Below are positions 55,301 to 64,000 of a DNA stretch of 64,000 bases, piece by piece (position 1 is the stretch's first letter; each line of letters starts with the position of its first letter). The notes below the pieces were generated by a model. That model was not told where the DNA came from. It did no database searches and saw nothing but the letters and a program-made list of their open reading frames with translations. The position numbers and the translations under genes are program-made. Source of the stretch: Actinoplanes sp. NBRC 103695 (GTDB lineage: Bacteria; Actinomycetota; Actinomycetes; Mycobacteriales; Micromonosporaceae); contig NZ_BSTL01000004.1 in NCBI RefSeq assembly GCF_030269485.1, forward strand, positions 186,001 to 250,000, in the 5' to 3' direction.

Positions 55301-58123
55301 CTACGGCGACGTGCTCCGAGCCAGACCGGGCTGCTCGCCCACCGCGGCGAGCAGCCTGGACCGGACCTCCCCGGCGTCCGGGTGGCCGAGCTCGTCGAAC
55401 AGCGCCACCGCCGCCCACCAGGCCGCGTGGGCCTCGGCCGGCCGGCCCGCCTCGGCATGCACCTCGCCGAGCTGCCGCCGGGCCGTCGCCTCGTTGAACC
55501 GGTAGCCCAGCGCGTGCAGCAGATCGGCGGCGCGGGTGTACGCGGTGGCCGCGTCGTCCAGGCGGCCCAGCCGGTGCAGCGCGAAGCCGAGGCTGTCCCA
55601 GGTGGCGCCCTGGCCGTACCGGTCGCCGATCTCCTCGAACAACCGCAACGCCTCCCGGCAGTGGTCCACGGCCCGCTCGTCCTCGCCGACCCGCACGAGC
55701 AGCCACCCGACCGTGTTCAGCGCGTTCGCGTGCCGCGCCTGGCGTCCGGAGGCGGCCTGCAGCTCCAGCGCCTGCTCGGCGTGCCCGAGCGCCGCGGCGT
55801 ACTCGCCCCTGAGCTCCAGCACCCAGGCGAGGTTGAGGTGGGTGCTGGCCTCACTGGCGCGGTTGCCGATACCGGGCGCCATCGCCAGGGCGTCCCGGAG
55901 ATGGCGCAACGCTTCGTCGTAGTGGCCGGTCCGGCCGTACGCGCGGGCCAGAGCCCGGCGGGCCCGGACGCCGGCGGCCGCGTCGCCGAGGCCGTCCGCC
56001 GCGTCCAGGGCGAGGCGCTGGGTGACATCGAGGTCGTGCCAGTACCCGCGGCGGTCCAGAAACGTCATCAGAGCCCAGGCCAGCTGCACGGTGTGCCGCC
56101 GCCGGCCGGCGGCGGCCGCCTGGGCGACGGCGGTCAGCAGGACGGCGTGCTCGGCGCTGAACCAGCCGACCGCCCGGGCGTGGTCGGCGATCGGCTCCGG
56201 CACCACGCCGGGCGGCGCCGGCGGCAGCGGCTCCGCGACCCGGTGCGGGTCGATCAGCGCGTCCGCGGCGCGCGCCGTCCGCAGGTAGTGGTCGAGGATC
56301 CGGCGTACGGCCGCATCCCGCTCGTCGGCCGTCTCCGTGGCTGACTCGGTGGCGTGCACCAGCTCGGTCGCGTACGCGCGCAGCAGGTCGTGGCTGCTGA
56401 ACCGGCCCGGCGCGTGCTCGGCGACCAGGTGGGCGCGGCTCAGCTCGGCCAGCGCCCGGCGCGCGTCGCCCCCGGCCAGGCTGGTGGCCGCGGCGACCGT
56501 GATGTCCGGGCCGCCGTGCAGCCCCAGCAGCCGGAACATCCGCGCGGCGGCGTCACCCAGGGCGCCATAGGACCAGGAGAACACCGCCCGCACATCGGTG
56601 ACCGGGTCGCCGCCGTCCAGCGCGTCCAGCACGCCCCGGGCCTCGCGCAGCTCGCCGGCCAGCGCGGCCAGCGGAAAGCCGGGATGCGCGGCGGCCCGGG
56701 CGGCGACGACGCCGAGCGCCAGCGGCAGTCCCGCGCAGGCGTCGGCGATCGCGGCCGCGGCGGCCGGTTCGGCGTCGACGCGGCGCTGCCCCAGCCGGCG
56801 GGCGAGCAGATCGAGGGCCTCCGCCGGGTCCAGCACGCCGAGTGTCACGGAGTGCGCGTCACCCGCGACGACGACGCCGCTGAGCTGGTCCCGGCTGGTC
56901 ACCAGCAGCAGGCAGCCGGGTGCGCCGGGCACCAGCGGCCGGACCTGCTCGGCGTCGCGCGCGTTGTCGAGCAGGATCAGCATCCGCCGCCCGTTCAGCA
57001 GGCTGCGGTAGAGGGCGGCCTGCGCCTCCGCGCTGCTCGGCACCCGGTCGGAGGGGAGCCCGAGCGAGTCCAGCAGGGTCCGGGTCGCCTCGGCCGGGCT
57101 CATCACCGCGCCACCCGGGTCGAAGCCGCGCAGGTTGAGATAGAGCTGGCCGTCCGGGAACCGGTCCGCCGCACGGTGCGCCCAGTGCACGGCGAGCGCG
57201 GTCTTCCCCACCCCGGCGGTCCCGGAGACGGCGGCGATGGCCACCGAGCCGGGCGCGTCGCCGAGCACCAGGTCCAGCTGGGCGAGGGCGTCCGCCCGGC
57301 CGGAGAACCCGCGGACGTCGGGCGGGAGCTGGGCCGGCCGGACCGCGGCGGCCGGCGGGTCCTCCGGGCGCAGGACCAGGGTGGCGTCGGCGGCCAGGAT
57401 TCTGCGTTGCATCTCGCGCAGCCCCGGCCCCGGCTCGACGCCGAGCTCGCGCTGCGACACCCGCCACGCCTGGGCGTACGCGGCGAGCGCGTCGCCCTGC
57501 CGGCCGGACCGGTAGAGGGCCACCATCAGCTGCTCGGCGAACCGTTCCCGCAGCGGATGCCGCCGGGTCAGCCGCCGCAGCTCGCCGACCAGATCGTCGT
57601 GGCGCCCGAGCTGCAGGCCGGCCTCGATGCGCCACTCGAGGGCCTGGAGCCGCAGGTTCGTCAGATGCGCCACCTCGGTGTCCTGGACCAGGCGCGAGGC
57701 GACGTCGGCGAAGGCCGGTCCGCGCCAGAGGGCGAGCGCGGCGGTCAGCGTGTCGGCGGCCGTGGACCAGGCCCGCGCCCGGACCGCGTTGCCGCCGTGG
57801 TGGCAGAGGCGGGTGAACCGCCACGAGTCCAGCTCGTCCTCGCCGACCTCGATCAGATAGCCCGGGGCCCGGGTGACCAGGCGCTCGGCCAGCTCCGGCC
57901 CGAGCCGCTGCCGCAGCAGCCGCACGTAGTTGCGCAGGGTGGGCCGCGCCGCGGGCGGCGGCTCGCCGTCCCACATGGCGTCCGCCAGCTCGTCGAACGA
58001 GATCGCCTGGTTGGCCCTGGTCAGCAGGATCGCGAGCAGCCGCCGGTGCTGCGCCGCCGCCACCGGCCGCTCGTCGCCCGCCGCGTCGTGGACCTGCAGC
58101 GGTCCCAGCACCCCGAACCGCAC
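55301..58123 (-). CDS. SARP/AfsR-type regulator with NB-ARC and TPR
   Basis: Large cytoplasmic regulator of 940 residues. Residues 1-95 are an OmpR-like winged HTH (VRFGVLGPLQVHDAAG, ISFDELADAMWDGEPPPAAR). Residues 100-245 are a BTAD domain (ALALWRGPAFADVASRLVQD, AEQLMVALYRSGRQGDALAAYAQ). Residues 270-560 are an NB-ARC ATPase (P-loop VSGTAGVGKTALAVHW, RMLILLDNARD, CLLLVTSRDQL). The rest is TPR repeats. Such proteins activate antibiotic and other clusters in actinobacteria. GTG 58123 with GGAGGGAG 6 bases upstream is the start. It is divergent from kynA by 102 bases, so it may act on the kynurenine genes. Confidence 0.93.
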   Translation of the reverse strand: MRFGVLGPLQVHDAAGDERPVAAAQHRRLLAILLTRANQAISFDELADAMWDGEPPPAARPTLRNYVRLLRQRLGPELAERLVTRAPGYLIEVGEDELDSWRFTRLCHHGGNAVRARAWSTAADTLTAALALWRGPAFADVASRLVQDTEVAHLTNLRLQALEWRIEAGLQLGRHDDLVGELRRLTRRHPLRERFAEQLMVALYRSGRQGDALAAYAQAWRVSQRELGVEPGPGLREMQRRILAADATLVLRPEDPPAAAVRPAQLPPDVRGFSGRADALAQLDLVLGDAPGSVAIAAVSGTAGVGKTALAVHWAHRAADRFPDGQLYLNLRGFDPGGAVMSPAEATRTLLDSLGLPSDRVPSSAEAQAALYRSLLNGRRMLILLDNARDAEQVRPLVPGAPGCLLLVTSRDQLSGVVVAGDAHSVTLGVLDPAEALDLLARRLGQRRVDAEPAAAAAIADACAGLPLALGVVAARAAAHPGFPLAALAGELREARGVLDALDGGDPVTDVRAVFSWSYGALGDAAARMFRLLGLHGGPDITVAAATSLAGGDARRALAELSRAHLVAEHAPGRFSSHDLLRAYATELVHATESATETADERDAAVRRILDHYLRTARAADALIDPHRVAEPLPPAPPGVVPEPIADHARAVGWFSAEHAVLLTAVAQAAAAGRRRHTVQLAWALMTFLDRRGYWHDLDVTQRLALDAADGLGDAAAGVRARRALARAYGRTGHYDEALRHLRDALAMAPGIGNRASEASTHLNLAWVLELRGEYAAALGHAEQALELQAASGRQARHANALNTVGWLLVRVGEDERAVDHCREALRLFEEIGDRYGQGATWDSLGFALHRLGRLDDAATAYTRAADLLHALGYRFNEATARRQLGEVHAEAGRPAEAHAAWWAAVALFDELGHPDAGEVRSRLLAAVGEQPGLARSTSP

Positions 58124-58138
58124 GGTGCTCTCCCTCCA

Positions 58139-58152
58139 CATCGGATCCGATG
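58139..58152. promoter_or_regulatory. Palindrome between SARP and kynA
   Basis: CATCGGATCCGATG is a perfect 14-bp palindrome in the 102-bp divergent spacer, 15 bases from the SARP start and 73 from kynA. It is a candidate operator for either gene. Confidence 0.45.
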
Positions 58153-58225
58153 GGACCATAACAACGGCGATCAATAAAGCAGTGGCGCCAGGCAGCGCGC
58201 CGGCCGCGGACGTAGCCTGGTGGTC

Positions 58226-59077
58226 ATGGATCAACGACCGCTAGAGGACGGCATCGTCCGCGACTTCAAGGTCAATCTGTCGTACGGGCGCTATCTGCAC
58301 CTGGACGAGATCCTGAGCGCGCAGCACCCGGTCAGCACCCCGGCGCACCACGACGAGCTGCTCTTCATCCTCCAGCACCAGACCTCCGAGCTGTGGCTCA
58401 AGCTGGTGCTGCACGAGCTGCGGACCGTGCTGCGGCAGCTGGCCTCCGACGACCTGCGGCCCGCGCTCAAGGGGCTCGCCCGGGTCAAGCACATCCAGCG
58501 CCAGCTGACCGAGCAGTGGTCGGTGCTGGCCACGCTCACCCCGACCGAGTACGCCGAGTTCCGCAGCTTCCTCGGCACCTCGTCGGGCTTCCAGAGCTAC
58601 CAGTACCGGGCGGTCGAGTTCACCCTCGGCAACAAGGACGCCCGGATGCTGTCGATCTTCGACGACGACCCGTCCGCCAAGATCATGCTGACCGGGGCGC
58701 TCGAGGCGCCCAGCGTGTACGACGAGTTCCTGCGCTACCTGCACCGCCGGGGCCACGACGTGCCGGCCGAGATCCTGCAGCGTGACGTCACTCTTCCCTA
58801 CCGGTACCACGCCGACCTGGTGCCGGTCTTCGTGCGGATCTACGAGAACGCGGACGAGCACTGGGAGGCGTACGAGGCCTGCGAGGAACTGGTCGACCTG
58901 GAGGAGAACTTCCAGCTGTGGCGCTTCCGGCACCTCAAGACGGTGGAGCGGACCATCGGCTTCAAGCGCGGCACCGGCGGATCCAGCGGCGTCGACTTCC
59001 TCCGCAAGGCGCTCGACCTGACGTTCTTCCCGGAGCTGTACGCCGTCCGTACCGAGATCGGAGTGCCCGGCCAGTGA
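58226..59077 (+). CDS. kynA: Tryptophan 2,3-dioxygenase
   Basis: Heme enzyme of 283 residues that opens the indole ring of tryptophan with O2 to give N-formylkynurenine, cytoplasmic. Family landmarks are [40 protein letters not shown] (substrate pocket His and Arg region), [19 protein letters not shown], and [27 protein letters not shown] with the heme-binding His and the substrate loop GTGGSSG. ATG 58226 fits family starts; GTG 58220 is possible. It is translationally coupled to kynU (GTGA overlap). Confidence 0.95.
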   Translation: MDQRPLEDGIVRDFKVNLSYGRYLHLDEILSAQHPVSTPAHHDELLFILQHQTSELWLKLVLHELRTVLRQLASDDLRPALKGLARVKHIQRQLTEQWSVLATLTPTEYAEFRSFLGTSSGFQSYQYRAVEFTLGNKDARMLSIFDDDPSAKIMLTGALEAPSVYDEFLRYLHRRGHDVPAEILQRDVTLPYRYHADLVPVFVRIYENADEHWEAYEACEELVDLEENFQLWRFRHLKTVERTIGFKRGTGGSSGVDFLRKALDLTFFPELYAVRTEIGVPGQ

Positions 59078-60306
59078 CCGACGACCTCGCGACCGGCGAC
59101 CTGGCCGCCCGCGCGGTGGCCCTGGACGCCGCCGACCCGCTGGCCGCCTACCGCGACCGGTTCCTGCCCGCCGAGGCGGTCGTCGCCTACCTGGACGGCA
59201 ACTCGCTGGGCAAGCCGCCGGCGGAGACCGCCGCCCGGATGGACCGCTTCATCCGCGACGACTGGGGCGGGCGCCTCATCCGCGGCTGGACCGACGAGTG
59301 GCTGGAGTGGCCGGCCCGGATCGGCGACCGGATCGGCGCGCTCGCCCTGGGCGCCGCGCCCGGCCAGACGATCGTCGCCGACTCCACCACGGTCCTGCTC
59401 TACAAGCTGGCCCGGGCCGCCGTCGACGCCCGCCCCGGCCGCACCGAGGTGGTCCTGGACACCGACAACTTCCCCACCGACCGGTACGTGCTGGAGGGCA
59501 TCGCTGCCGAACGCGGCCTCACCCTGCGCTGGATCGAGACCGATCCCGCCGCCGGCGTGCACCCGTCGCAGGTCGCCGACGCCGTCGGGCCGCGGACCGC
59601 GCTGGTGCTGTTCAGCCACGTCGCCTACCGGTCCGGGTGGATCGCCGACGTCGCCGCGATCACCCGCATCGCCCACGACGCCGGGGCGCTGGCCATGTGG
59701 GACCTCAGCCATTCGGCCGGCTCGGTGCCGGTGTGGCTCGACGAGTGGGGCGTCGACGTGGCGGTCGGGTGCTCGTACAAATATCTGAACGGCGGCCCCG
59801 GCGGACCCGCCTTCGCGTACCTGCGCGGCGGCCTTCAGGACGAGCTGCGCCAGCCGATCCGCGGCTGGATGGGCCACCGCGCGGCGTTCGAGATGGGACC
59901 GGGGCACGAGTACGCCCCCGGCATCCGCGCCCTGCTCAGCGGCACCCCGCCGATCCTCGCGATGGTCCCGCTGGACGTCAGCCTTGACCTGCTCGCCGAG
60001 GCCGGCCTGGACGCGGTCCGAACCAAGTCGCAGCTGCTCACCGGCTACGTGCTGGACCTGGCCGACGAGTGGCTCGCGCCGCTGGGCGTGACGGTGACCA
60101 GCCCCCGCGACCCGGCCCGCCGCGGCGGCCACGTCACCCTGAACCGGCCCGGCTTCGCGGACCTCCTGGAGCCGCTGTGGGACGCCGGGGTGATCCCCGA
60201 CTACCGCCGCCCCGACGGCCTGCGGATCGGCCTGGCCCCGCTGAGCACCAGCTTCGCCGAGGTCCACGCCGGGCTGTCCCGCCTGCGCGACCTGCTCACC
60301 GGATGA
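59074..60306 (+). CDS. kynU: Kynureninase
   Basis: PLP enzyme of 410 residues that splits kynurenine into anthranilate and alanine. Landmarks are [20 protein letters not shown] near the N-terminus, [33 protein letters not shown] and the PLP Lys in [20 protein letters not shown] 59074 overlaps the kynA stop, and the gene's own stop overlaps the ATG of the next gene, so all three are coupled. With kynA it gives anthranilate if a formamidase acts in between. No classic formamidase gene is in the operon. Confidence 0.95.
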   Translation: MTDDLATGDLAARAVALDAADPLAAYRDRFLPAEAVVAYLDGNSLGKPPAETAARMDRFIRDDWGGRLIRGWTDEWLEWPARIGDRIGALALGAAPGQTIVADSTTVLLYKLARAAVDARPGRTEVVLDTDNFPTDRYVLEGIAAERGLTLRWIETDPAAGVHPSQVADAVGPRTALVLFSHVAYRSGWIADVAAITRIAHDAGALAMWDLSHSAGSVPVWLDEWGVDVAVGCSYKYLNGGPGGPAFAYLRGGLQDELRQPIRGWMGHRAAFEMGPGHEYAPGIRALLSGTPPILAMVPLDVSLDLLAEAGLDAVRTKSQLLTGYVLDLADEWLAPLGVTVTSPRDPARRGGHVTLNRPGFADLLEPLWDAGVIPDYRRPDGLRIGLAPLSTSFAEVHAGLSRLRDLLTG

Positions 60307-61235
60307 CCTTTCTGCAGCCGGACACCCTGTGGTGGGACGGGCGCCTCCGGGCCGGCGCCCTGCACCGCACGGCCGGCGGCTGCACGCTCGTGGCCTCCGC
60401 GCCGTCCGCCGAGCGAATTCCCGGGACGCTGCTGCCCGGCCTCACCGACGCGCACGTCCATCTCGGTCTCGCCGACCACGGCGCCGTCCGGGCCGGCGGC
60501 ATCGCCGAGGTGTGGGACCTGGGCGGCGCCCTTCCGCTGCCGGCGACGCGCGAAGGTGTCCGATACGCCGGGCAGTTCCTCACCGCGCCCGGCGGCTATC
60601 CCAGCGACCGCGCGTGGGCGCCACCGGGAAGCTGGCGCGAGGTCCGCTCGCCCGCCGACGGCGCCGAGGCGGTGGCCGAACAGGAGGGCGCGTCCTTCAT
60701 TAAGGTGACGCTGCACGCGGGCGGCCCGCTGCTGGACCTGCCGACGGTCACGGCGATCGCCGATGCCGCGCACGACGCAGGCCTGCCGCTGATCGTGCAC
60801 GCCGAAGGTCCCGGCACGGTCGAGACGGCCCTGGAGGCGGGCGCCCGCCTGCTCGCTCACACGCCGTGGACGGCGCCGCTCGACGACGGTGTCCTGCGGG
60901 CGGCGGCCGGGCGGACGACGTGGATCAGCACGCTCGACATCCACGGCTGGGGCGCCGAGACCCCGTCGCTGGTCACGGCGATCGGAAACCTGCGGCTCTT
61001 TCTCGCGTACGGCGGGACCGTCCGCTACGGCACGGATCTCGGCAACGGCCCGCTCGTACCCGGAATCAACGCCCGGGAGATCCGCGGCCTGCAACGCGCC
61101 GGTCTGAGCCCGGCCGACATCCTGATCGCGATGACCCCCTCGGCCGCCGCCCTCCCGCCCAGCTGGATCCCCGCCGGCCTCGACCTCGACCCGGAGCGCT
61201 TCGCCGATTCCCTGGCCACCGCCCGCGTCTGGTGA
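60303..61235 (+). CDS. Amidohydrolase-family protein in the kynurenine operon
   Basis: Cytoplasmic metal hydrolase of 310 residues. GTLLPGLTDAHVHLGLADHG has the HxH pair after strand 1 of the amidohydrolase barrel. EGASFIKVTLHAGGP gives a Lys and His, PLIVHAEGPGTVETALEAGARLLAHTPW the next two histidines, and TVRYGTDLGNGPLVPG the catalytic Asp. This resembles imidazolonepropionase- or prolidase-like amidohydrolases. ATG 60303 overlaps the kynU stop. It occupies the place where N-formylkynurenine formamidase is expected, so it may deformylate formylkynurenine; this is a hypothesis from position only. It converges with the GTPase pair after 5 bases. Confidence 0.8.
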   Translation: MTFLQPDTLWWDGRLRAGALHRTAGGCTLVASAPSAERIPGTLLPGLTDAHVHLGLADHGAVRAGGIAEVWDLGGALPLPATREGVRYAGQFLTAPGGYPSDRAWAPPGSWREVRSPADGAEAVAEQEGASFIKVTLHAGGPLLDLPTVTAIADAAHDAGLPLIVHAEGPGTVETALEAGARLLAHTPWTAPLDDGVLRAAAGRTTWISTLDIHGWGAETPSLVTAIGNLRLFLAYGGTVRYGTDLGNGPLVPGINAREIRGLQRAGLSPADILIAMTPSAAALPPSWIPAGLDLDPERFADSLATARVW

Positions 61236-61240
61236 CCCGG

Positions 61241-62692
61241 TCAGAGCACCTGGGTGCCGGCCAGCCACTCGATGATCATGTCGCAGCTGCGCAGGACGAC
61301 CGCGGCGGCGCGGCGCTGGGCGGCGGACGTGTCCGGGCGGTGGGACTCCTGGCGCCAGCGTTCGGCCGCCGCGTACGCCGCCGTGTAGATGTCGTCGGTG
61401 GACGCCTCGGCCGGCATGCCCAGCCGTTCGCCCACGCTCGTGCCGGTGCCACCCAGCAGACGCCGGGCGTCCGCGGCCGACTCCGGCGCCAGATCGACCC
61501 GGCCGGACCGGAGCGCGGACAGCAGCCGGAGCTCGCGGAACGGGTGCAGGTCGGCGGAGAGCAGCTCGATCTCCGCGAGCTGCTCGCCCAGCCCGGGCGC
61601 CGGCTCGGTACGCAGCAGCTGATCCAGCACGGTCAGCGCCGACCTCGCCTTCAACGCCGCCCGGCGGGTGGTGAAGAGCTCCGCGACCGCCGACTGCAGA
61701 TCCTTGAGCCCGCTGTACTCCTGCAGCTTCTCGGCCAGCGCCGCCCGGGTGGCACAGCCGGTCCGGGTGAGCGTGACCGCCAGCCGGAGGCCGCCCAGGC
61801 CCAGCCGCCGGACGAGCTGGTCGCGCTGCTCGGCGGTCACCCCCGGCAGCGCGCCCGGCGCCGTGAACCGGTCCACCGACAGCAGATGCGGCTCCAGGCT
61901 CGCGCGCGGCCACGCGGCCAGCTCGGCCAGCACCCGGAACTCCTCCTCGCGCAGCGTCCGGGCGGCGTGGCCGACCAGCGGGGACACCGCGATCACGTCC
62001 TGGCAGAGCGTGCCGACGCGAGGTTCACGCCGCCGCCGCCGGGCGAGCTGCCGGGCCGTCAGCATCGCGTCGGCACGGCCGCCGGACGTGGCGTCGGCCC
62101 GGGACAGCACGACGATCGTGTGGACCGGGAAGACCGACGGGCCGCGCAGGCCACGCCCGGCCCAGAGGAAGCTCAGGTCGGCGTCGTCCAGGTGGGTGGT
62201 CAGGTAGAGGACGGCGTCCGCCTCGCGGAAGACGTCCCGCGCCTCCAGCCGTCCCGTGTCGATCAACCGGGTCCGCCGCAGCGTCCGGCTGGGCCACTCG
62301 ATCACGGCCCGGCGGGTGGCGCCCGAGGCCGTCCGCTGGGCGGCGCCGGTGCTCAGCCGCAGCCCCGGCGTGGTGCGGACCATGGCGACCTCGTGCGGGC
62401 GCTGATCCTCGGCGAACCACCAGGCCCGCGGCGCCGGCCCGTCCTGGTAGGAGGTGAACGCCGACGGCCCGTCGGTCGGCGCGGCCGGCGCCACGTCCTC
62501 GCCGATCAGCGCGTTGACCAGGGTCGACTTGCCGCTGTTCGGAGTGCCGGCGACCACCACCCGCAGCGGCTCGGCCAGCCGGGTCGCGGCCTCCTCCAGC
62601 ACGCCCGCCGCCGCGCGGTTGCCGCGGTAGGCGTGCGTCGCCTGGCTCAGCAACCGCTGGACGCGCTGTTCCAGATCCTCGTCGTCGATCAC
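61241..62692 (-). CDS. Dynamin-like GTPase (second of the pair)
   Basis: Cytoplasmic GTPase of 483 residues. P-loop VVAGTPNSGKSTLVNALIGEDVAP, switch-type TPGLRLSTGAAQ, LIDTGRLEARDVFREADAVL (DTG in place of DxxG) and VLSRAD as the base-binding motif are visible, followed by helical regions without a membrane paddle. GTG 62692 overlaps the stop of the first GTPase (GTGA). In actinobacteria such pairs include Streptomyces DynA/DynB (sporulation septation) and mycobacterial IniA/IniC; which type this is cannot be said from the sequence. Confidence 0.85.
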   Translation of the reverse strand: MIDDEDLEQRVQRLLSQATHAYRGNRAAAGVLEEAATRLAEPLRVVVAGTPNSGKSTLVNALIGEDVAPAAPTDGPSAFTSYQDGPAPRAWWFAEDQRPHEVAMVRTTPGLRLSTGAAQRTASGATRRAVIEWPSRTLRRTRLIDTGRLEARDVFREADAVLYLTTHLDDADLSFLWAGRGLRGPSVFPVHTIVVLSRADATSGGRADAMLTARQLARRRRREPRVGTLCQDVIAVSPLVGHAARTLREEEFRVLAELAAWPRASLEPHLLSVDRFTAPGALPGVTAEQRDQLVRRLGLGGLRLAVTLTRTGCATRAALAEKLQEYSGLKDLQSAVAELFTTRRAALKARSALTVLDQLLRTEPAPGLGEQLAEIELLSADLHPFRELRLLSALRSGRVDLAPESAADARRLLGGTGTSVGERLGMPAEASTDDIYTAAYAAAERWRQESHRPDTSAAQRRAAAVVLRSCDMIIEWLAGTQVL

Positions 62693-64000
62693 GACGCGGC
62701 GCTGCCGGCCAGCGCGGCCGGGCTCGGACCACCCCGCAGCGCCTGGGCCTGCTGGTTCAGCGCGGACAGCTGAGCCAGCTCCTGCTGGATGCCGCGGGCG
62801 CGCTGCTCGCGGACGGCGACCTCGCGGTCGGCCGCCGCCTTGGCGCTGCGCAAGGACTCCATCACGGCTTCCTGCAGGTCCTCGGTCACGGCGGTGAAGT
62901 GGTCCCGCAAGGAGCGCTGGATGCGGCGCACGGTGTCCCGGGCGTCCTTGGTGAGGCGTACGAAGATCTCGTCGACGTGGCGCTGGACGATGGTCCTGGC
63001 CTCCGCCTGGCGGCGCTTGAGCAGCGCCTTGCCCTCGTCCCGGATGCTCTTGCTGCCGAACAGCGCGCCGCCGCCGATCGAGATCGGGTTGATCAGCGAC
63101 ATCCCGGCGAGGCTGGTGGCCAGGCCGAACATGATGACCCCGCCGTACGAGCCCTTCAGCCCGATGAAGAGTTTCTGGCCGGGGCTGAACGAGGCCACCG
63201 GCGGCGCGTCCAGGCCGCCCGCGTTCCCGCCGAAGTCGTCCGGGACGGCGAGCATCTGCGCGGGCAGGACATCGCCCGCGTCGGCCGGGAACTCGTCGGC
63301 CACCTTGCGCGCCATCCACTGCGCGCGCTCGGCCAGCCAGGTCACACTGGCCCGGGTCAGCTCCTCGACGGCGTCCCGCAGCCACGGCTCGAACTCGTCC
63401 CACTCCTTCGCCGGGTCGGCCGTGGTGAAGAACTCGTCCGCCTCGGTGAGCACCGCGCGGGTCCGCTCGCGCAGGTCGTGCTCGATGTCCGACATCAGGT
63501 CGCCGACCTCGTCGGAGAGCCGGTTCTGCCAGCGCTGGGCGCAGCGCCTCAGGTCGTCCAGCCGGCGCTGGGTGGCGTGCAGCCGGGCGACCGCCTCCGT
63601 CGCGTCGCCGGCCTGCTCGGCGGTCAGTTCCGCGCGCAGCGGCTTGGCGAGGCGTTCCAGCACGGTCCGGCTGAGCACGGCCGCCATCGCCGGCGCCAGC
63701 TGGTCCGGCTTGGCGGCGAGCATCCGCTGCAGGTGCAGGATCAGATCGGGGAAGCCCGACTCGGTGTTCAGGCCCGCGTCACCGGCCTTGACGGCGTGCA
63801 GCCGCAGCGAGGAGGAGACCGCGGCGACGGTGGCCGGCACCCCGGCGTGGGTCAGCTGCTCACGGCTGCGCGCCAGGTGCTGCCGCCAGTCGGGGGAGTA
63901 GTCGGCCTTGGTGAGCACGACCAGCAGCGCGGGGAAGAGCCGCGACAGATCGGCCAGGACCGCCAGCTCGGCGTCGCTCAGGTCGCGGCCGGTCTCGCAG
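62689..64000 (-). CDS. Dynamin-like GTPase (first of the pair), C-terminal part
   Basis: Partial gene running off the right edge; 436 residues are visible. LLVVLTKADYSPDWRQHL is the G4 motif (TKAD) near the left of the visible part. Then come long helices with coiled-coil character (stalk), the hydrophobic paddle LFIGLKGSYGGVIMFGLATSLAGMSLINPISIGGGALFG, and a second helical stalk (RIQRSLRDHFTAVTEDLQEAVMESLRSAKAA). This is the plan of bacterial dynamin-like proteins such as DynA and IniA, which bend membranes. Its stop overlaps the next GTPase start, so the two are likely partners. Confidence 0.85.
   Translation of the reverse strand, partial: CETGRDLSDAELAVLADLSRLFPALLVVLTKADYSPDWRQHLARSREQLTHAGVPATVAAVSSSLRLHAVKAGDAGLNTESGFPDLILHLQRMLAAKPDQLAPAMAAVLSRTVLERLAKPLRAELTAEQAGDATEAVARLHATQRRLDDLRRCAQRWQNRLSDEVGDLMSDIEHDLRERTRAVLTEADEFFTTADPAKEWDEFEPWLRDAVEELTRASVTWLAERAQWMARKVADEFPADAGDVLPAQMLAVPDDFGGNAGGLDAPPVASFSPGQKLFIGLKGSYGGVIMFGLATSLAGMSLINPISIGGGALFGSKSIRDEGKALLKRRQAEARTIVQRHVDEIFVRLTKDARDTVRRIQRSLRDHFTAVTEDLQEAVMESLRSAKAAADREVAVREQRARGIQQELAQLSALNQQAQALRGGPSPAALAGSAAS

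Noticed and set aside
1..64000. tRNA, rRNA or known riboswitch
   Set aside because: I looked for TPsiC-like GGTTCRA strings with flanking acceptor pairing, and for conserved rRNA strings, and saw none. A covariance-model scan (tRNAscan-SE, Infernal with Rfam) would settle this.
1..64000. Insertion sequence or prophage
   Set aside because: No transposase, integrase or phage structural protein was recognised. The dispersed repeat is too short to encode one.

Overview
This is a high-GC chromosomal window with strong codon bias, many GTG starts, dense overlapping operons and a large secreted hydrolase complement. It also has a DUF664/mycothiol-type DinB enzyme, a SARP/BTAD regulator, dynamin-like GTPase pairs, LacI-controlled carbohydrate genes and a UBP zinc finger operon. 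Together these suggest a filamentous actinobacterium, probably of the Micromonosporaceae (Actinoplanes-like). That placement is inferred from gene content only. No rRNA, tRNA, CRISPR array, transposase or prophage was recognised.

Layout. 1-9.4 kb: the start of an M4 metalloprotease, a small DUF385-type protein, an acetyltransferase, a secreted GH30 glucanase with CBM6, PnuC, a PQQ-like propeller, a VOC protein, DUF1684 and a subtilisin. 9.5-12.7 kb: a molybdate operon (HTH-TOBE regulator, modA, modB, modC) in which modB appears to start at CTG. 12.8-20 kb: a TPR remnant of a regulator, a PrsW protease, a Bcr/CflA exporter, a CBM2-GH64 beta-1,3-glucanase and an S1 protease with a ricin-type lectin; a CebR-like box lies in front of the S1 protease. 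20.1-24.7 kb: a tight four-gene operon (NAD kinase-GNAT fusion, UBP zinc finger, receiver-thioredoxin reductase fusion, cNMP-binding histidine kinase) that looks like a redox or nucleotide signalling system. 24.7-28.3 kb: a DinB protein, a membrane protein, an MFS carrier and a repeat-rich gap.

28.3-34.6 kb: a three-gene unit (GCS2/ATP-grasp fusion, asparagine-synthetase-like amidotransferase, S9 peptidase) that resembles a remodelled version of the N-acetylglutaminylglutamine amide 'trio'. 34.8-41.8 kb: a GH26 lipoprotein, a LacI regulator with a 27-bp palindrome, a Ser/Thr kinase, a SulP-carbonic anhydrase fusion, a hairpin repeat array and an XRE regulator. 42.9-45.2 kb: a polar amino acid ABC transporter. 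45.3-54.7 kb: an alpha-glucan locus (secreted GH87 alpha-1,3-glucanase, GH13 alpha-glucosidase, ABC sugar importer, LacI regulator). 54.7-64 kb: a DUF2269 protein, a SARP regulator, a kynurenine operon (kynA, kynU, amidohydrolase) and two dynamin-like GTPases, the second cut by the window end.

Two themes run through the window. One is an extracellular toolkit for fungal-type walls: GH87 (alpha-1,3), GH64 (beta-1,3), GH30 (beta-1,6 or related), GH26 and four secreted proteases. The other is a dispersed short repeat with core GTAAGCAGAGCAAAG, seen at nine places, mostly between genes, twice as an inverted pair and once in frame inside modC. I do not recognise this repeat as a described family.
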